Positions 16,951 through 25,691 of a stretch of 49,233 nucleotides of DNA are shown one piece after another. The notes below the pieces were generated by a model. The model was not told the origin of the DNA. It ran no database searches and worked only from the letters and a program-made list of their open reading frames with translations. Position 1 is the stretch's first letter; each line of letters opens with the position of its first letter. The translations under genes and the position numbers were made by a program. The DNA comes from Candidatus Pacearchaeota archaeon (lineage in GTDB: Archaea > Nanobdellota > Nanobdellia > Pacearchaeales > GW2011-AR1), in contig JAGVWS010000011.1 in the NCBI GenBank assembly GCA_018304165.1, positions 1-49,233 of the forward strand. Reading direction: 5' to 3'.

Positions 16951-17256
16951 ATGAGCAAGGTAAGAATAAAACTAAACAGCATTGATATTGACCAGCTTAA
17001 TCATATTTGCAATTCTATAAAGGAAATTGCTTCTCAGTCCGGCATCACTATTTCAGGACCCATACCTCTGCCGACGAAGAGGCTCAAAGTAACAACAAGA
17101 AAGTCACCTTGTGGAAGCGGAACAGCGACGTTTGACCGGTTTGAGATGAGAATCCATAAAAGGATAATTGACATGCCTTCCAACGACAGAGTTCTTCATG
17201 CAATTATGCGCACGAGCATACCCCCGACGGTTCATATAAAGATACAGATAATTTGA
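16951..17256 (+). CDS. rps10: 30S ribosomal protein S10
   Basis: A 101-residue archaeal S10 with the diagnostic SGPIPLPTKRLKVTTRKSPCG loop and EMRIHKRIIDM. S10 sits in the 30S head. In many archaea it follows elongation factor 1-alpha; here it stands alone between a nuclease gene and an unrecognised gene. The TATA box 26-27 nt upstream supports a leaderless start at this ATG. Confidence 0.95.
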   Translation: MSKVRIKLNSIDIDQLNHICNSIKEIASQSGITISGPIPLPTKRLKVTTRKSPCGSGTATFDRFEMRIHKRIIDMPSNDRVLHAIMRTSIPPTVHIKIQII

Positions 17257-17373
17257 TTGAGATTGATATTGTATCTTAGAGAAGGTTATAATTTATTGTA
17301 GAGCTTTTTTATTGATAATATCTTTATCCTGCATTATAATAATGTTTAAAAATTGCCGCTGCTTCTGGGCATA

Positions 17374-17922
17374 ATGGAAGGAGCAGCTGAAGGGAGGCTT
17401 AGTGCTGGGAGGAGTGCCCGTGAGGTCCCTTATGAATTTTTTCTCAGGGAGATAATGGAGCTGGAAAGAGAAGGCAGATATCGGGGAGTTGACTTGGTAC
17501 ATTCGGATAATTTGGCTCTTCAGGGAGAGCGCAGGAAGAAGTTTAATGCTCCAATAAATTTTAGAAATCTTGGCAGGATTACTCTATCTACTGATTCAAA
17601 GGGCATTCTTGATGATATAGAGAAAAGGGAAAAAGACATGAAGAGGTTGGCAGGTGTGGTTACTCATTTTAAGTCTCTGGGTTATGAGCCAGATAGCATT
17701 AATTTGGAGTACCTTCTTGATGAATATGGCAAACTCCTTCCAAAATTTCCTGTTGCTTCTACTGACCCCTCCATGTTATATGTGAGGTTTGACGTTCCAG
17801 CCGGAAGATGGCAGCTCGTTCATACGGGCGGGGGAGGAAGAGATGAAGATTTTTCTGAAGAAGGCGCCTCTCTCGACAGAATATTAATAGGATATTTTCT
17901 TGAGGACAGAAATTTCTTTTGA
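17374..17922 (+). CDS. Unrecognised cytoplasmic protein
   Basis: About 182 residues from MEGAAEGRLSAGR. The TATA box TTTAAAAA at 17345-17352 puts transcription exactly at this ATG, so the frame's earlier Met (17353) is not used. The protein is hydrophilic, with a helical middle (DDIEKREKDMKRLAGVVTHF) and a C-terminal strand-rich part containing GGGGRDED. No signal peptide, membrane helix or known motif is visible. Confidence 0.65.
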   Translation: MEGAAEGRLSAGRSAREVPYEFFLREIMELEREGRYRGVDLVHSDNLALQGERRKKFNAPINFRNLGRITLSTDSKGILDDIEKREKDMKRLAGVVTHFKSLGYEPDSINLEYLLDEYGKLLPKFPVASTDPSMLYVRFDVPAGRWQLVHTGGGGRDEDFSEEGASLDRILIGYFLEDRNFF

Positions 17923-18084
17923 TGATAGAAGCGTAACCACTAATAATAAGTTAAGCAGCTATGAGCGTAGTTGTATTATACTTAATTAATAGAATTTATC
18001 CAGGGTGGCTTTTCCTACTACATCTTTTTAGTTTTATAGTTGTTTATGATTAGAATTTATCAGAGTTATTCCATTATGCGATAG

Positions 18085-18092
18085 TTTAAAAA
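18085..18092 (+). promoter_or_regulatory. tRNA-Ser TATA box
   Basis: TTTAAAAA about 30 nt before the mature 5' end of the tRNA gene, consistent with transcription a few bases upstream of it. Confidence 0.5.
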
Positions 18093-18119
18093 ATCACCAT
18101 TCTTGTGGATACAAGTTAA

Positions 18120-18202
18120 GCCCGCATCGCATAGTGGTATTGCACGGCCCTGGAAAGGCCGGCCCTTTACTGGGCATCCAGGTTCAATTCCTGGTGCGGG
18201 CG
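18120..18202 (+). tRNA. tRNA-Ser(GGA)
   Basis: Acceptor arm GCCCGCA pairs with TGCGGGC, followed by discriminator G. The anticodon arm CGGCC-CTGGAAA-GGCCG carries anticodon GGA (decodes UCC/UCU, Ser). The long variable arm GCCC-TTTACT-GGGC is typical of class II tRNA-Ser, and the T arm is CCAGG-TTCAATT-CCTGG. No CCA is encoded and no intron is seen. The 3' end is duplicated 93 bp downstream. Confidence 0.95.
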
Positions 18203-18297
18203 TTCAGTTCTAGGAATTGAACTTCAATTACTTTAATCTCGTGAGAGTTAAAGTTACCAAAATTTCAAAGAAATTTTTAGTACCTAGTGCGGGCGTT
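18190..18297. repeat. Duplicated tRNA 3' end enclosing a hairpin insert
   Basis: CCTGGTGCGGGCGTT at 18190-18204 recurs as CCTAGTGCGGGCGTT at 18283-18297 (14 of 15 identical). Between them are an inverse copy of the T arm (CTAGGAATTGAAC) and two hairpins, CTTTAATCTC/GAGTTAAAG and AAATTTC/GAAATTT. This resembles a small element inserted at the tRNA 3' end with duplication of the target, similar in size to the 90-bp hairpin inserts elsewhere. Confidence 0.6.
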
Positions 18298-18634
18298 TTA
18301 TATTTTGATATAATACCTTATACCGCAATTAATATTGAAAAGGGTTATTTTTCTTAAGAATAATGCGCAATGGTATTAATAGAAGAGTAATACGGGCAAC
18401 TAATAGATCTATTGCTAGAGTGACTCCAGTTTACCTAATTACTTTAATAAATAATATGTCAACAAGGTTTATGAGATAAGCCAGGTTGCATTTACATATT
18501 CAACGTTAATTTACAAGAGCTAATTTATTGTAGCTATCAAACTCTGTTAATAGAGCGATGTTGAGGGATTTGCTGATAAGCAATCACACTCTCTCGACAT
18601 GTCGAAGTTGTTAAACTTCGGGCACGCTCGAGAG
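18298..18634. other. Spacer between tRNA-Ser and guaB
   Basis: No gene is seen. It holds short inverted repeats (for example TTGCT-GATA-AGCAA near 18570) and, at its right end, a tandem-hairpin element that overlaps the guaB 3' end. Confidence 0.5.
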
Positions 18635-18652
18635 CTAAGACAAGCTCTCGAC
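18595..18652 (-). repeat. Tandem variable-stem hairpin element, copy b, at the guaB 3' end
   Basis: Two hairpins, CGAAGTT/AACTTCG and TCGAGAGC/GCTCTCGA, joined by the linker GGGCACGC, flanked by ATGTCGA. The plan matches the other copies (TGTCAA-stem-TTGAGCAC-linker-TCAA), with A to G changes conserved on both sides of the stems. The guaB stop codon lies in the loop of the second hairpin, so the last five or so residues of GuaB are encoded by the element. Confidence 0.6.
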
Positions 18653-20086
18653 GTCATGTGCATGGCTTTCCTTTAATCCTGCTGATGTAATCTGCACGAA
18701 TTCTGCATTGCCCCTGATTTCTTCTATGTTTTTGGCTCCGGCATAACTCATTCCGGACTTTAATCCTCCAATTAACTGGTAAATTATTTCTGAAACGCTT
18801 CCTGCATACGGGACCATTGCCTCAACTCCTTCAGGAATGAAGTCAAAAATATTGTCATAGCTTTTATTTCCATTTCCTTTCTCTCCACCATCTCTTTCTT
18901 CTCTTCCCAATTTTGCCCCAAATGAAGCCATGCCTCTTATTACTTTGTACTTTTTATTGTCCTTGACTATTGGGATTCCTGGAGATTGGTCGGTTCCTGA
19001 AAAGAGCCTTCCAATCATTGCTGTTGATGCTCCTGCAGCTATAGCTTTAGTTATGTCACCGGAGCTCCTGATGCCTCCATCAGCAATTATCGGGATTCCG
19101 TATTTGCCGGCTTCTCTTGCACAGTTTGTGATAGCGGAAAGTTGAGGGAATCCTGCGCCGGTAATAATGCGGGTAGTGCAAACAGAACCTCCTCCAACTC
19201 CTACCTTAACTGCGTCTGCACCTACTTCAATTAATTCTTTTGTGCCTTCAGCTGTGCAGACATTTCCTGCAATTACAGGAATGTTAGGAAATTGAGACTT
19301 GAGCTTCTTTAAAGTGTTAATTGCCAAATCTGAATGGCCGTGGGCAATATCTATTACGAGGATATCCGCTCCTGCTTCTATTAAAGCCCTTGCTCTTTGC
19401 AGTGCGTCTTCTTTAACGCCTATTGCTGCTCCGACCAGCAGCCTGCCTTTAGAATCAAGGGATGAATTTGGATGGCTTATTTGCTTTTCAATATCTTTCT
19501 TTGTTATTAATCCGGCGATAGTCCAGTCAGGATTTATCAATGGGAGCTTCTCCACCCTGTTAATTACCATTAAGGAATCGGCTTCACCAATGCTGATGTC
19601 AGGAGAGGAGACAACGAGCCTCTCTCTTGGAGCCATTATTTCTGATATTGGTATCTCATAATTGTTCTTTATGAGCTTCAGGTCCCTGCTTGTTAAAATT
19701 CCGGTGAGCTTATCATCATCTGAGACAACAAGAAGGCTCTTGACGCCTTTGTCCTTCATGAATTTTAATGCATCGCTTAATTTAGAGTTGTATTTTATTG
19801 TATATGGGTTCTTTATGACGGCATTCCTGTACCTTTTGACTTTCAGGACTTCGTGAGCTTGATCATAAATTGAGAGAAACCTGTGTATTATGCCAATTCC
19901 CCCCAATTCTGCAATAGCGATGGCCATATTAGCTTCAGTGATTGTGTCCATGTTTGCGCTGAGCAGGGGAATTTTGAGCTTAATCTTCTTGGTAAGAAAA
20001 GTTTCAGTTGAGACCTCTTTTCTTGAAGTGACTCCGGATTTCTTTGGGACAAGAAGCACGTCATCATAGCTTAAGCCGAGTTCCAT
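18635..20086 (-). CDS. guaB: Inosine-5'-monophosphate dehydrogenase
   Basis: Oxidises IMP to XMP with NAD, the committed step to guanine nucleotides. The 483-residue chain has the TIM barrel start [14 protein letters not shown], two CBS domains (about residues 95-205, e.g. [20 protein letters not shown]), the cofactor loop DIAHGHS, and the active-site loop [16 protein letters not shown] with the catalytic Cys. The usual GPGS is GGGS here. Then come the IMP phosphate-binding [10 protein letters not shown] and the flap segment after [11 protein letters not shown]. The C-terminus [10 protein letters not shown] is normal, but the final VESLS comes from a repeat element that supplies the stop codon. 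Confidence 0.96.
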   Translation of the reverse strand: MELGLSYDDVLLVPKKSGVTSRKEVSTETFLTKKIKLKIPLLSANMDTITEANMAIAIAELGGIGIIHRFLSIYDQAHEVLKVKRYRNAVIKNPYTIKYNSKLSDALKFMKDKGVKSLLVVSDDDKLTGILTSRDLKLIKNNYEIPISEIMAPRERLVVSSPDISIGEADSLMVINRVEKLPLINPDWTIAGLITKKDIEKQISHPNSSLDSKGRLLVGAAIGVKEDALQRARALIEAGADILVIDIAHGHSDLAINTLKKLKSQFPNIPVIAGNVCTAEGTKELIEVGADAVKVGVGGGSVCTTRIITGAGFPQLSAITNCAREAGKYGIPIIADGGIRSSGDITKAIAAGASTAMIGRLFSGTDQSPGIPIVKDNKKYKVIRGMASFGAKLGREERDGGEKGNGNKSYDNIFDFIPEGVEAMVPYAGSVSEIIYQLIGGLKSGMSYAGAKNIEEIRGNAEFVQITSAGLKESHAHDVESLS

Positions 20087-20179
20087 ATCATCTCATTCAT
20101 GGAACTTGGTATAAATAGATATTCGTGATGAAAAATATGTTAGATTTTTTATAACATCCGTTATGGTTAAAGTTTAATA

Positions 20180-21454
20180 TCAGACTTCATGGAATTTTTT
20201 TCCATGGCTGTTGCTGAAGAATACTACAAAGAGAGCCCATGCCAGGAAAGTTGCAGCAGCTGCTATTAACGTGGGAAGCTCTGCATGAACTGCTACTACA
20301 AAGCCTGCTATTACAGGAGGAATAGCTTGTGCGAGAGACTGCATTGACTGGTTAATTCCGAGAATCTCCCCCTGCGAGTCTTCCCTGCCAAGGTTTGATA
20401 TGATCGCGTTGTAGCTTGGCATTGTCAATCCGGTGAAGATAGCTGTCAGTGGAGCTATGAAGTAAAGAGTTATTGATTTCTTTGGCATGGTGATGAGGAA
20501 GAGTGAAATTGCCAGCGCTATTAAAGATGTGCGGAGAATTTTTTCTGCAGAATATCTCCTGGAAACAGGGCGTATTATAAAAATCTGAGTCAGAACAATC
20601 CACATCCCAAGGTAAGCCAGAAGGTAGCCTATAAGAGATTCATTGTAATTGAATTTCTCTATAAGGAACACCGGAAGGAAGTAAATAAAGAAAGCGAACC
20701 CCAGCATTATAAGGAAAACGACTGAAAACATTGTTCTTAAGTTTGGCATTCTAAACGCTTTTCTTATATTCCTGAATCCTGCAAAGAAGCTTAATGGAGT
20801 TTCAATTCTTTTTTTGAGGGTTTCCGGGAAGAATTTGATAAGGAGAAGCATGTTTGCGAATGTGAGGATGGCAGCGAATAGGAATGGAGTTGAATGACTG
20901 AACCAGCTTACTAAATTGCTGTTGGAGAGAACGCCGCCTATAACCGGCCCAAGTATCAGCCCTGCTCCGTAAGCAGCTCCTACCAGGCCAAAATTCTTTG
21001 TCTTTGAATTCTTGTTGCTTACATCCGCAATTGCCGAGAGAGCTACAGATATATTCCCTCCGGTAAATCCATCAATTAACCTGCTTGCAAAGAGAATAGC
21101 AAGGCTTCCAAATATTAATCCGGTGCTGAACATCACATATCCTATCAGGCTTCCCGCCATTGACAGGAATAATATTTTTTTTCTTCCATATTTGTCAGAT
21201 AATGCCCCGAAAATTGGAGCTCCAAAGAACTGCGCTAGGGGATAACTGCTTAAAAGAAATCCCAGGAGAATTGTTCTTGTGCTGCTGGAGACATCTGCTG
21301 CGAGAATAGTAGTTGATTTGTCAAGGAAAATTGGAGCGAGCACAGGAATCATTATAGTCATTCCAAGAATGTCAAGGAACACAATAAGGATTATCGGAAC
21401 TAAAGCGGATTTTAACCTGCCTTGCGGGATGTTTCTGCCTGTTTCTCTAAGCAT
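20180..21454 (-). CDS. MFS transporter, drug:H+ antiporter type
   Basis: A 424-residue, 12-helix major facilitator protein. The loop 2-3 signature GALSDKYGRKKIL and the antiporter motif C-like GLILGPVIGGVL in helix 5 place it with the DHA1 (TetA-like) drug exporters. Expected in the cytoplasmic membrane; substrate unknown. The TATA box TTTTTAAACC centred near 21480 gives a leaderless ATG at 21454. It is not linked to the neighbouring guaB, though both read leftwards. Confidence 0.88.
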   Translation of the reverse strand: MLRETGRNIPQGRLKSALVPIILIVFLDILGMTIMIPVLAPIFLDKSTTILAADVSSSTRTILLGFLLSSYPLAQFFGAPIFGALSDKYGRKKILFLSMAGSLIGYVMFSTGLIFGSLAILFASRLIDGFTGGNISVALSAIADVSNKNSKTKNFGLVGAAYGAGLILGPVIGGVLSNSNLVSWFSHSTPFLFAAILTFANMLLLIKFFPETLKKRIETPLSFFAGFRNIRKAFRMPNLRTMFSVVFLIMLGFAFFIYFLPVFLIEKFNYNESLIGYLLAYLGMWIVLTQIFIIRPVSRRYSAEKILRTSLIALAISLFLITMPKKSITLYFIAPLTAIFTGLTMPSYNAIISNLGREDSQGEILGINQSMQSLAQAIPPVIAGFVVAVHAELPTLIAAAATFLAWALFVVFFSNSHGKKFHEV

Positions 21455-21488
21455 TATGATAATAATTTGTCGGGGTTTAAAAATATAG

Positions 21489-21523
21489 CATATGACTTAA
21501 CAAATTGAGCAGATTTGTCATAT
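21489..21523. repeat. Bulged inverted repeat upstream of the MFS gene
   Basis: CATATGAC-tta-ACAAAT and ATTTGT-CATATG pair around a 7-nt loop, with a small bulge in the left arm; the same bulged design is seen at 7377-7444. Confidence 0.4.
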
Positions 21524-21609
21524 GATATATTCAGAAAACCTAAATTACTTTGCTCAGCTATTAAGGTTTTACGTTATATATGAGTTTATGTGGCCAGGCT
21601 GGAAAGAGC

Positions 21610-21641
21610 AAAGCTTCCTTTGAGGAAGGAAGCTTTATAAA
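21610..21641 (+). promoter_or_regulatory. 11-bp hairpin abutting the TATA box of the rRNA methyltransferase gene
   Basis: AAAGCTTCCTT/AAGGAAGCTTT (21610-21636, 5-nt loop) runs directly into TTTATAAA (21634-21641), about 45 nt before the ATG at 21683. A protein bound to this perfect palindrome would occlude the promoter, so an operator is plausible. Confidence 0.45.
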
Positions 21642-21682
21642 GGGCCTCTCATAAGGAAAGTTTGAGATGATTTTGCCGTAAA

Positions 21683-22519
21683 ATGAATGGAATAAATGTT
21701 AATGAACTCACTGTAAAGATAAAGCAGAAGAGAACTTTAAGATCTCTTCCGGATTTCTTTGTAAGAAAAGAAATAGCGGAATATTTAGGGAAGCATCCTG
21801 ATGCAGGGTGGAGGGAAGTGTTCAAATTTGTAAGAAGGAAGCTTCACGAGTCCTATGGCGCTTTTCAGACCCGAAGGAAGAAAAAGAGATATCTCTATTT
21901 AGAAGAGCTTGAGATTGTTAAAGAAGAGAATGGAGATAAGATAACAAGAGACGGGGTGGTAGAGGAGATAAGGGAGAGAATTCTTAGGACGAGCGTTTCT
22001 TCAAGAGAGAGGCTTGAAGCAGATTACAAAAATCTCTATTCGCAGATAAGAAGTGTTGTTGGGAAATTTCATTCAATAATGGATCTTGGGAGCGGAATAA
22101 ATCCTGTTTCCTTTGAGCCTGTAGAATTCAGGGACGTGAAGATATACTCTTATGACATTGACAAGAATGACACGGCTTTTCTGAATGATTACTTTAAGGT
22201 TATGGATTTGGACGGAGAGGCAAGGGTATTGGATATTCATGACCTTGATAGAGTCGGAAAGCTTCCGCAGGTTGATGTCTGCCTTCTGTTTAAAGTAATT
22301 GATCCTCTGGAGAGAAGGGGGCATGAATTCTCGGAGATGCTTATAGAAAGAATCCGCGCGAAGTATATCATAGTGAGCTTTGCAACCAAGACCATAACAA
22401 GAAGAGCAATGAACCATCCCCAAAGAGGATGGTTTGAAAGGATGGTAACAAGGCTTGGAATGAAATTCAAGACAATAAGAACGAAGAATGAGATTTATTA
22501 TTTGGTGAAGAAAACTTAA
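21683..22519 (+). CDS. FmrO/Arm-like 16S rRNA methyltransferase
   Basis: A 278-residue AdoMet-dependent methyltransferase. Residues 1-130 form the helical N-terminal domain seen in the FmrO/Arm family; then MDLGSGINPVSF (AdoMet motif I), SYDIDKND (motif II) and CLLFKVIDPLERRG, which corresponds to the family's LLLK-x4-LER segment. Known relatives in actinomycetes methylate G1405 of 16S rRNA and give aminoglycoside resistance; archaeal members may act as housekeeping rRNA modifiers. Which base is modified here cannot be read. Highly basic in the N-terminal half, as expected for rRNA binding. Confidence 0.75.
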   Translation: MNGINVNELTVKIKQKRTLRSLPDFFVRKEIAEYLGKHPDAGWREVFKFVRRKLHESYGAFQTRRKKKRYLYLEELEIVKEENGDKITRDGVVEEIRERILRTSVSSRERLEADYKNLYSQIRSVVGKFHSIMDLGSGINPVSFEPVEFRDVKIYSYDIDKNDTAFLNDYFKVMDLDGEARVLDIHDLDRVGKLPQVDVCLLFKVIDPLERRGHEFSEMLIERIRAKYIIVSFATKTITRRAMNHPQRGWFERMVTRLGMKFKTIRTKNEIYYLVKKT

Positions 22520-22570
22520 AAGATTAATGCAGGAACAGAATTTAAAAACATCTGTGTACTTCTTTAAATT

Positions 22571-23155
22571 ATGGATTACAACTCTGAAAAAAGAGAGATA
22601 AAGCTTGACAAGGAATTAAGCAGGCTTGACAAATTGGTGTTAAGGTTTCTCGATGTAATAAAGAAGCATGTCGATTATGTTATCATTTCAGGATATATCT
22701 CCATACTCTTCGGCAGAAGCAGAGCAACAGAGGATGTCGACATATTCATAAAGCCATTAACTTATGACGAGTTTGCTGGATTATATAAAAACCTAAAAAT
22801 GCATGGATTTTGGTGCCTCAACGCCGAAAATCCAGAAGAGATATATAATTACCTTAAAAATTACGAAGCGGCTCGGTTTGCTGAAGAGGGAATGTCAATA
22901 CCTAATTTTGAGATGAAATTCCCAAAAAGAGAAATTGACAAAGAAACTTTCACTGATGATTCAATAAATGTAATCATGCCTGAAGGCACAATAAAGATTT
23001 CTTCATTAGAAAGGCAGGTAGCCTTTAAAAAGTATTATCTTAAGTCAGACAAGGATTTGGAAGATGCCAGACACATTGAAGAAGTCTTTAAGGGAAAGAT
23101 TGATTACGATAAAATTAATAAACTTAAAGTAATTATTGATAATATATGGCCGTAA
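22571..23155 (+). CDS. Nucleotidyltransferase-fold protein, AbiEii/DUF6036-like
   Basis: A 194-residue protein with the nucleotidyltransferase core VIISGYISILFGRSRATEDVDIFI, i.e. the SG-x-G-R-x-T-x-DVD pattern where the two Asp bind metal. This form is typical of AbiEii-like and DUF6036 toxins or tRNA-modifying enzymes. The helical C-terminus (FKKYYLKSDKDLEDARHIEEVF) fits. TATA ATTTAAAAAC lies about 26 nt upstream. It overlaps the next small gene by 10 nt, so the pair is probably a translationally coupled module; a toxin-antitoxin role is an inference. Confidence 0.75.
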   Translation: MDYNSEKREIKLDKELSRLDKLVLRFLDVIKKHVDYVIISGYISILFGRSRATEDVDIFIKPLTYDEFAGLYKNLKMHGFWCLNAENPEEIYNYLKNYEAARFAEEGMSIPNFEMKFPKREIDKETFTDDSINVIMPEGTIKISSLERQVAFKKYYLKSDKDLEDARHIEEVFKGKIDYDKINKLKVIIDNIWP

Positions 23156-23343
23156 TTAAAGAAGAGGGCGCTAAGGAAGAGAAAGAAAGAAGAGTATTTA
23201 TGAAGCCCGGAAAAGACAACCGCGAAGATCGCATGAACTTTGTTAAGTACTGGGCTGAATATGTTAGAACTCATAGCGATAAGGAATGGAGCAGACAGCA
23301 GAATATCGTTATTGACTCGCAATACCCAAAACTGAAAGACTGA
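23146..23343 (+). CDS. Small partner protein of the nucleotidyltransferase
   Basis: A 65-residue hydrophilic protein: a Lys/Glu-rich N-terminus then NFVKYWAEYVRTHSDKEWSRQQ. The amphipathic helix and overlap with the upstream gene suggest a co-translated binding partner. Similar short proteins next to nucleotidyltransferases are my recollection, not a checked match. Confidence 0.6.
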   Translation: MAVIKEEGAKEEKERRVFMKPGKDNREDRMNFVKYWAEYVRTHSDKEWSRQQNIVIDSQYPKLKD

Positions 23344-23519
23344 AAACTCTCTCAGTAATAAATAATGAATAGAGTTATCTTCTAAGAATAATAAATAAAA
23401 CCATGAATGAAGAATTAACTGCTGTAATTAAAGAGTCAATGATAGCATAGAATGAGTTTTTAAAAATAAGTTCCGACCAAAGAATGATGAAGAGGAAAAG
23501 AAAGAACAGGAAGAGTTAC

Positions 23520-23996
23520 TCACCTCCCATAATTAGCCATGCGCCAATTAACATACTTGTTCTGCGATCTATTAAGGAATCTTAGCACGTATTCATTTTC
23601 TGAAAATACTCCAAAATCATGCGCCTTTTTAGGGTCTGTTCCATCGGTAATCATCAATGCTTCCGCAACCTCATGAGCCACTATTGGTCCTCTAAATAAT
23701 ACAGGGACAACGTCACCCATGAATATAACTACTTCTGCAAGAAAGTATCTCTCAAGCTTTTCAGAATATTCTTCATTTGCAGGAAATATCCTGAAGAAAG
23801 TGTCTCTTGATTTAGGACAAATATTTGTCCGCAAATAAAGTCCTCTATGTGCGAGTATTAAAGAATCACCAACATCATCAATTTTATCAATAACTCTAAC
23901 TCTGTCCAATTCTCTAAAGAAGTAATCATCAATGCAATCTTTGAATAAGGGCTTTCCCGAATGCTCGCGAAAACCCGCTGATAGAATAGGTTTCAT
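23520..23996 (-). CDS. GHKL operon gene 8: unrecognised protein with HExxE-like motif
   Basis: About 158 residues from MKPILSAGFREH. The start at 23996 has an AGGAG about 10 nt before it; a longer TTG start at 24026 would overlap the preceding gene. The middle is hydrophobic and strand-rich (FLAEVVIFMGDVVPVLF), followed by GPIVAHEVAEALMITDGTDP and an aromatic C-terminus. The HE-x-x-E segment resembles the YPILHEQLEL segment of operon gene 5 (25688-26188), so the two may be distant paralogs. Last gene of the eight-gene operon. No function is assigned. Confidence 0.65.
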   Translation of the reverse strand: MKPILSAGFREHSGKPLFKDCIDDYFFRELDRVRVIDKIDDVGDSLILAHRGLYLRTNICPKSRDTFFRIFPANEEYSEKLERYFLAEVVIFMGDVVPVLFRGPIVAHEVAEALMITDGTDPKKAHDFGVFSENEYVLRFLNRSQNKYVNWRMANYGR

Positions 23997-24009
23997 GTAG
24001 CTGAAACTC

Positions 24010-24660
24010 CTATTTCTTCTTCTCAACAGCCTTTCTGACTTTGGACGGCGCTTGAGCCATCATCATCCATGAATCAATGCTCTTGCCGTTGTAAATTGCG
24101 TTAAGCATTTGAGTAACATAGCCAAAACTTGAAGGGTCTGCCTGAAGCCCGGAAACAAGGGCTTGCCTTTCTTCAGCCGTCGCTGTTCTGTAATAATCTA
24201 CTTCTTCGGCGAGAATATCGATAAGCTGCATCACGCCATCGGCTCTTTCTTCAGGCGTTGGAGAATAAACTCTTGCCTTAATAACTAAATGACCTTTCTC
24301 TTCAAGAGTTGCTTCTATAATCCTTGCAGCCCTTCTCAAATCTCTAACGGCTTCTTCTAATCCTGTTAAAGATTCGCCCATTACAGCCCTTCTCAAATCC
24401 TCATTGCGCTGATTGTCGGGATGATTCTCAATATTGAAGCATTCTAATCCGGTAAGCTCATAAAGAATTTTTTTGTTACGCCAGGAAACTTTGCTCAAAT
24501 CTTTAATTCTTCCGGTACGATAATCATAAAAAGTTCCGCTATGCAGTCCGATTTTTTCAATATCGGAAACTTTCTTCCCGCTCTTAGAGAACCACTCGTT
24601 TAATTTTTGGTTCCAGGATTTAGAATACTCCGGAGTGCAATGAACTAAAGAGTCAGTCAT
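24010..24660 (-). CDS. GHKL operon gene 7: unrecognised helical protein
   Basis: A 216-residue protein. The N-terminal 70 residues contain IEKIGLHSGTFYDYRTGRIK, shaped like a helix-turn-helix recognition segment, as in phage-type regulators. The centre (about residues 95-135) is a strongly charged helix (GLEEAVRDLRRAARIIEATL). It starts in an ATGA overlap with gene 6 and its stop abuts gene 8. A regulatory or DNA-binding role is only a suggestion. Confidence 0.65.
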   Translation of the reverse strand: MTDSLVHCTPEYSKSWNQKLNEWFSKSGKKVSDIEKIGLHSGTFYDYRTGRIKDLSKVSWRNKKILYELTGLECFNIENHPDNQRNEDLRRAVMGESLTGLEEAVRDLRRAARIIEATLEEKGHLVIKARVYSPTPEERADGVMQLIDILAEEVDYYRTATAEERQALVSGLQADPSSFGYVTQMLNAIYNGKSIDSWMMMAQAPSKVRKAVEKKK

Positions 24661-25691
24661 AATATTCTCCCTTCAGAATGTTTATCCTTATCTGGATTGT
24701 CAGATTTCTTATCGGCTTGCAGCGTTCCTGTTATTTCATCAAGAGCTCTGCGAAGCTGGTTCTGGTAATGCTTCTCAAAATCAGAAATTTTAGATTCATC
24801 AACATCACGGAATCTTGCCTTAATTGTTTCTAAATTCCATCCTCTATACCTGGCCTGGCAATATTGGTATTGAGTAAGCCTTGGAAGAGGCCTCTTTCTT
24901 TCCTTATCTTCTGATTGTTTTTCTGATGTTTCATCAGCTCCGACGCTTCTCAGTTTCAATACATATTTTTCATAATTCAGGCGGAATCCTAAGAATCTGT
25001 GATTCTTGTAATCAATAGAAAACTTCTGCTTTATTTCTTCATCAGACTTTCCGCTCTCTCTAAGCGAGCAATAAAGGCTATAATTCAAACCAGGAGTGAC
25101 GAATTTTTTTCTTGGTTTTGATTCTTCTTGGCTTGGTTGAGAAATTTGTGCTGGTTTTGAACTTGATATTGACTTTACTGATTCAATTGATTCACGTGCC
25201 TTTCTTCTAGAATAAGCCCTGGAATAAGGACCTATCTGCCTGGGCTTCAAGGGTTTGAACATAGCTTTTGCCTCTTCATGAGTCTTGCCGGAATTCCTAG
25301 CCCCACAATAAGCCTCATAAGTAAGAACTGGACGATTATCTGGCAAGTGAACAATGGCTTTCTCGTGTTCCGGCGTTTCACTTATTGAAGGAGTTGCAAC
25401 AGCCGCCTCAACGCCTGACGAACCTGACGAACTTGATGACGGCGCGGGAATTTCCTCAACAACTTCCTCCAAATCACCAAACTTAATTCCAATGGTTATC
25501 CTGCTATTGATTGTCTTTTCAAAAGCATCAATATCTGCAAGTTTTCCAGAATCATAAGCTTCATTAGCAACGAAGGATAAATAATTTTCAAGTTTTGCTA
25601 AGCCAACGACTCTGGCTCTCGCTAGCAACATTCCAACATAGTACTTCTTTCTCTCATCAAGAATCTCACGCAAAGATTTATCGGAGGTCAT
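24657..25691 (-). CDS. GHKL operon gene 6: protein with three internal repeats
   Basis: About 344 residues from MTSDKSLREIL, chosen because the ATG overlaps the previous stop (ATGA). After a helical N-terminus and a Ser-rich linker come three copies of a module of about 45 residues: LTYEAYCGARNSGKTHEEAK, LNYSLYCSLRESGKSDEEIK and LTQYQYCQARYRGWNLETIK, each followed by a basic, aromatic helix. The consensus Y-x-x-YC-x-x-R-x-x-G-x-x-x-E-x-x-K-x-x-F resembles small DNA-binding modules. Linkers are low-complexity. It probably binds DNA or RNA repeatedly; that is an inference from modularity and basic charge. Confidence 0.65.
   Translation of the reverse strand: MTSDKSLREILDERKKYYVGMLLARARVVGLAKLENYLSFVANEAYDSGKLADIDAFEKTINSRITIGIKFGDLEEVVEEIPAPSSSSSGSSGVEAAVATPSISETPEHEKAIVHLPDNRPVLTYEAYCGARNSGKTHEEAKAMFKPLKPRQIGPYSRAYSRRKARESIESVKSISSSKPAQISQPSQEESKPRKKFVTPGLNYSLYCSLRESGKSDEEIKQKFSIDYKNHRFLGFRLNYEKYVLKLRSVGADETSEKQSEDKERKRPLPRLTQYQYCQARYRGWNLETIKARFRDVDESKISDFEKHYQNQLRRALDEITGTLQADKKSDNPDKDKHSEGRIL

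Noticed and set aside
23104-23322. 72-codon minus-strand frame opposite the small partner gene
   Set aside because: Hydrophobic mirror of the plus-strand Lys/Glu codons.
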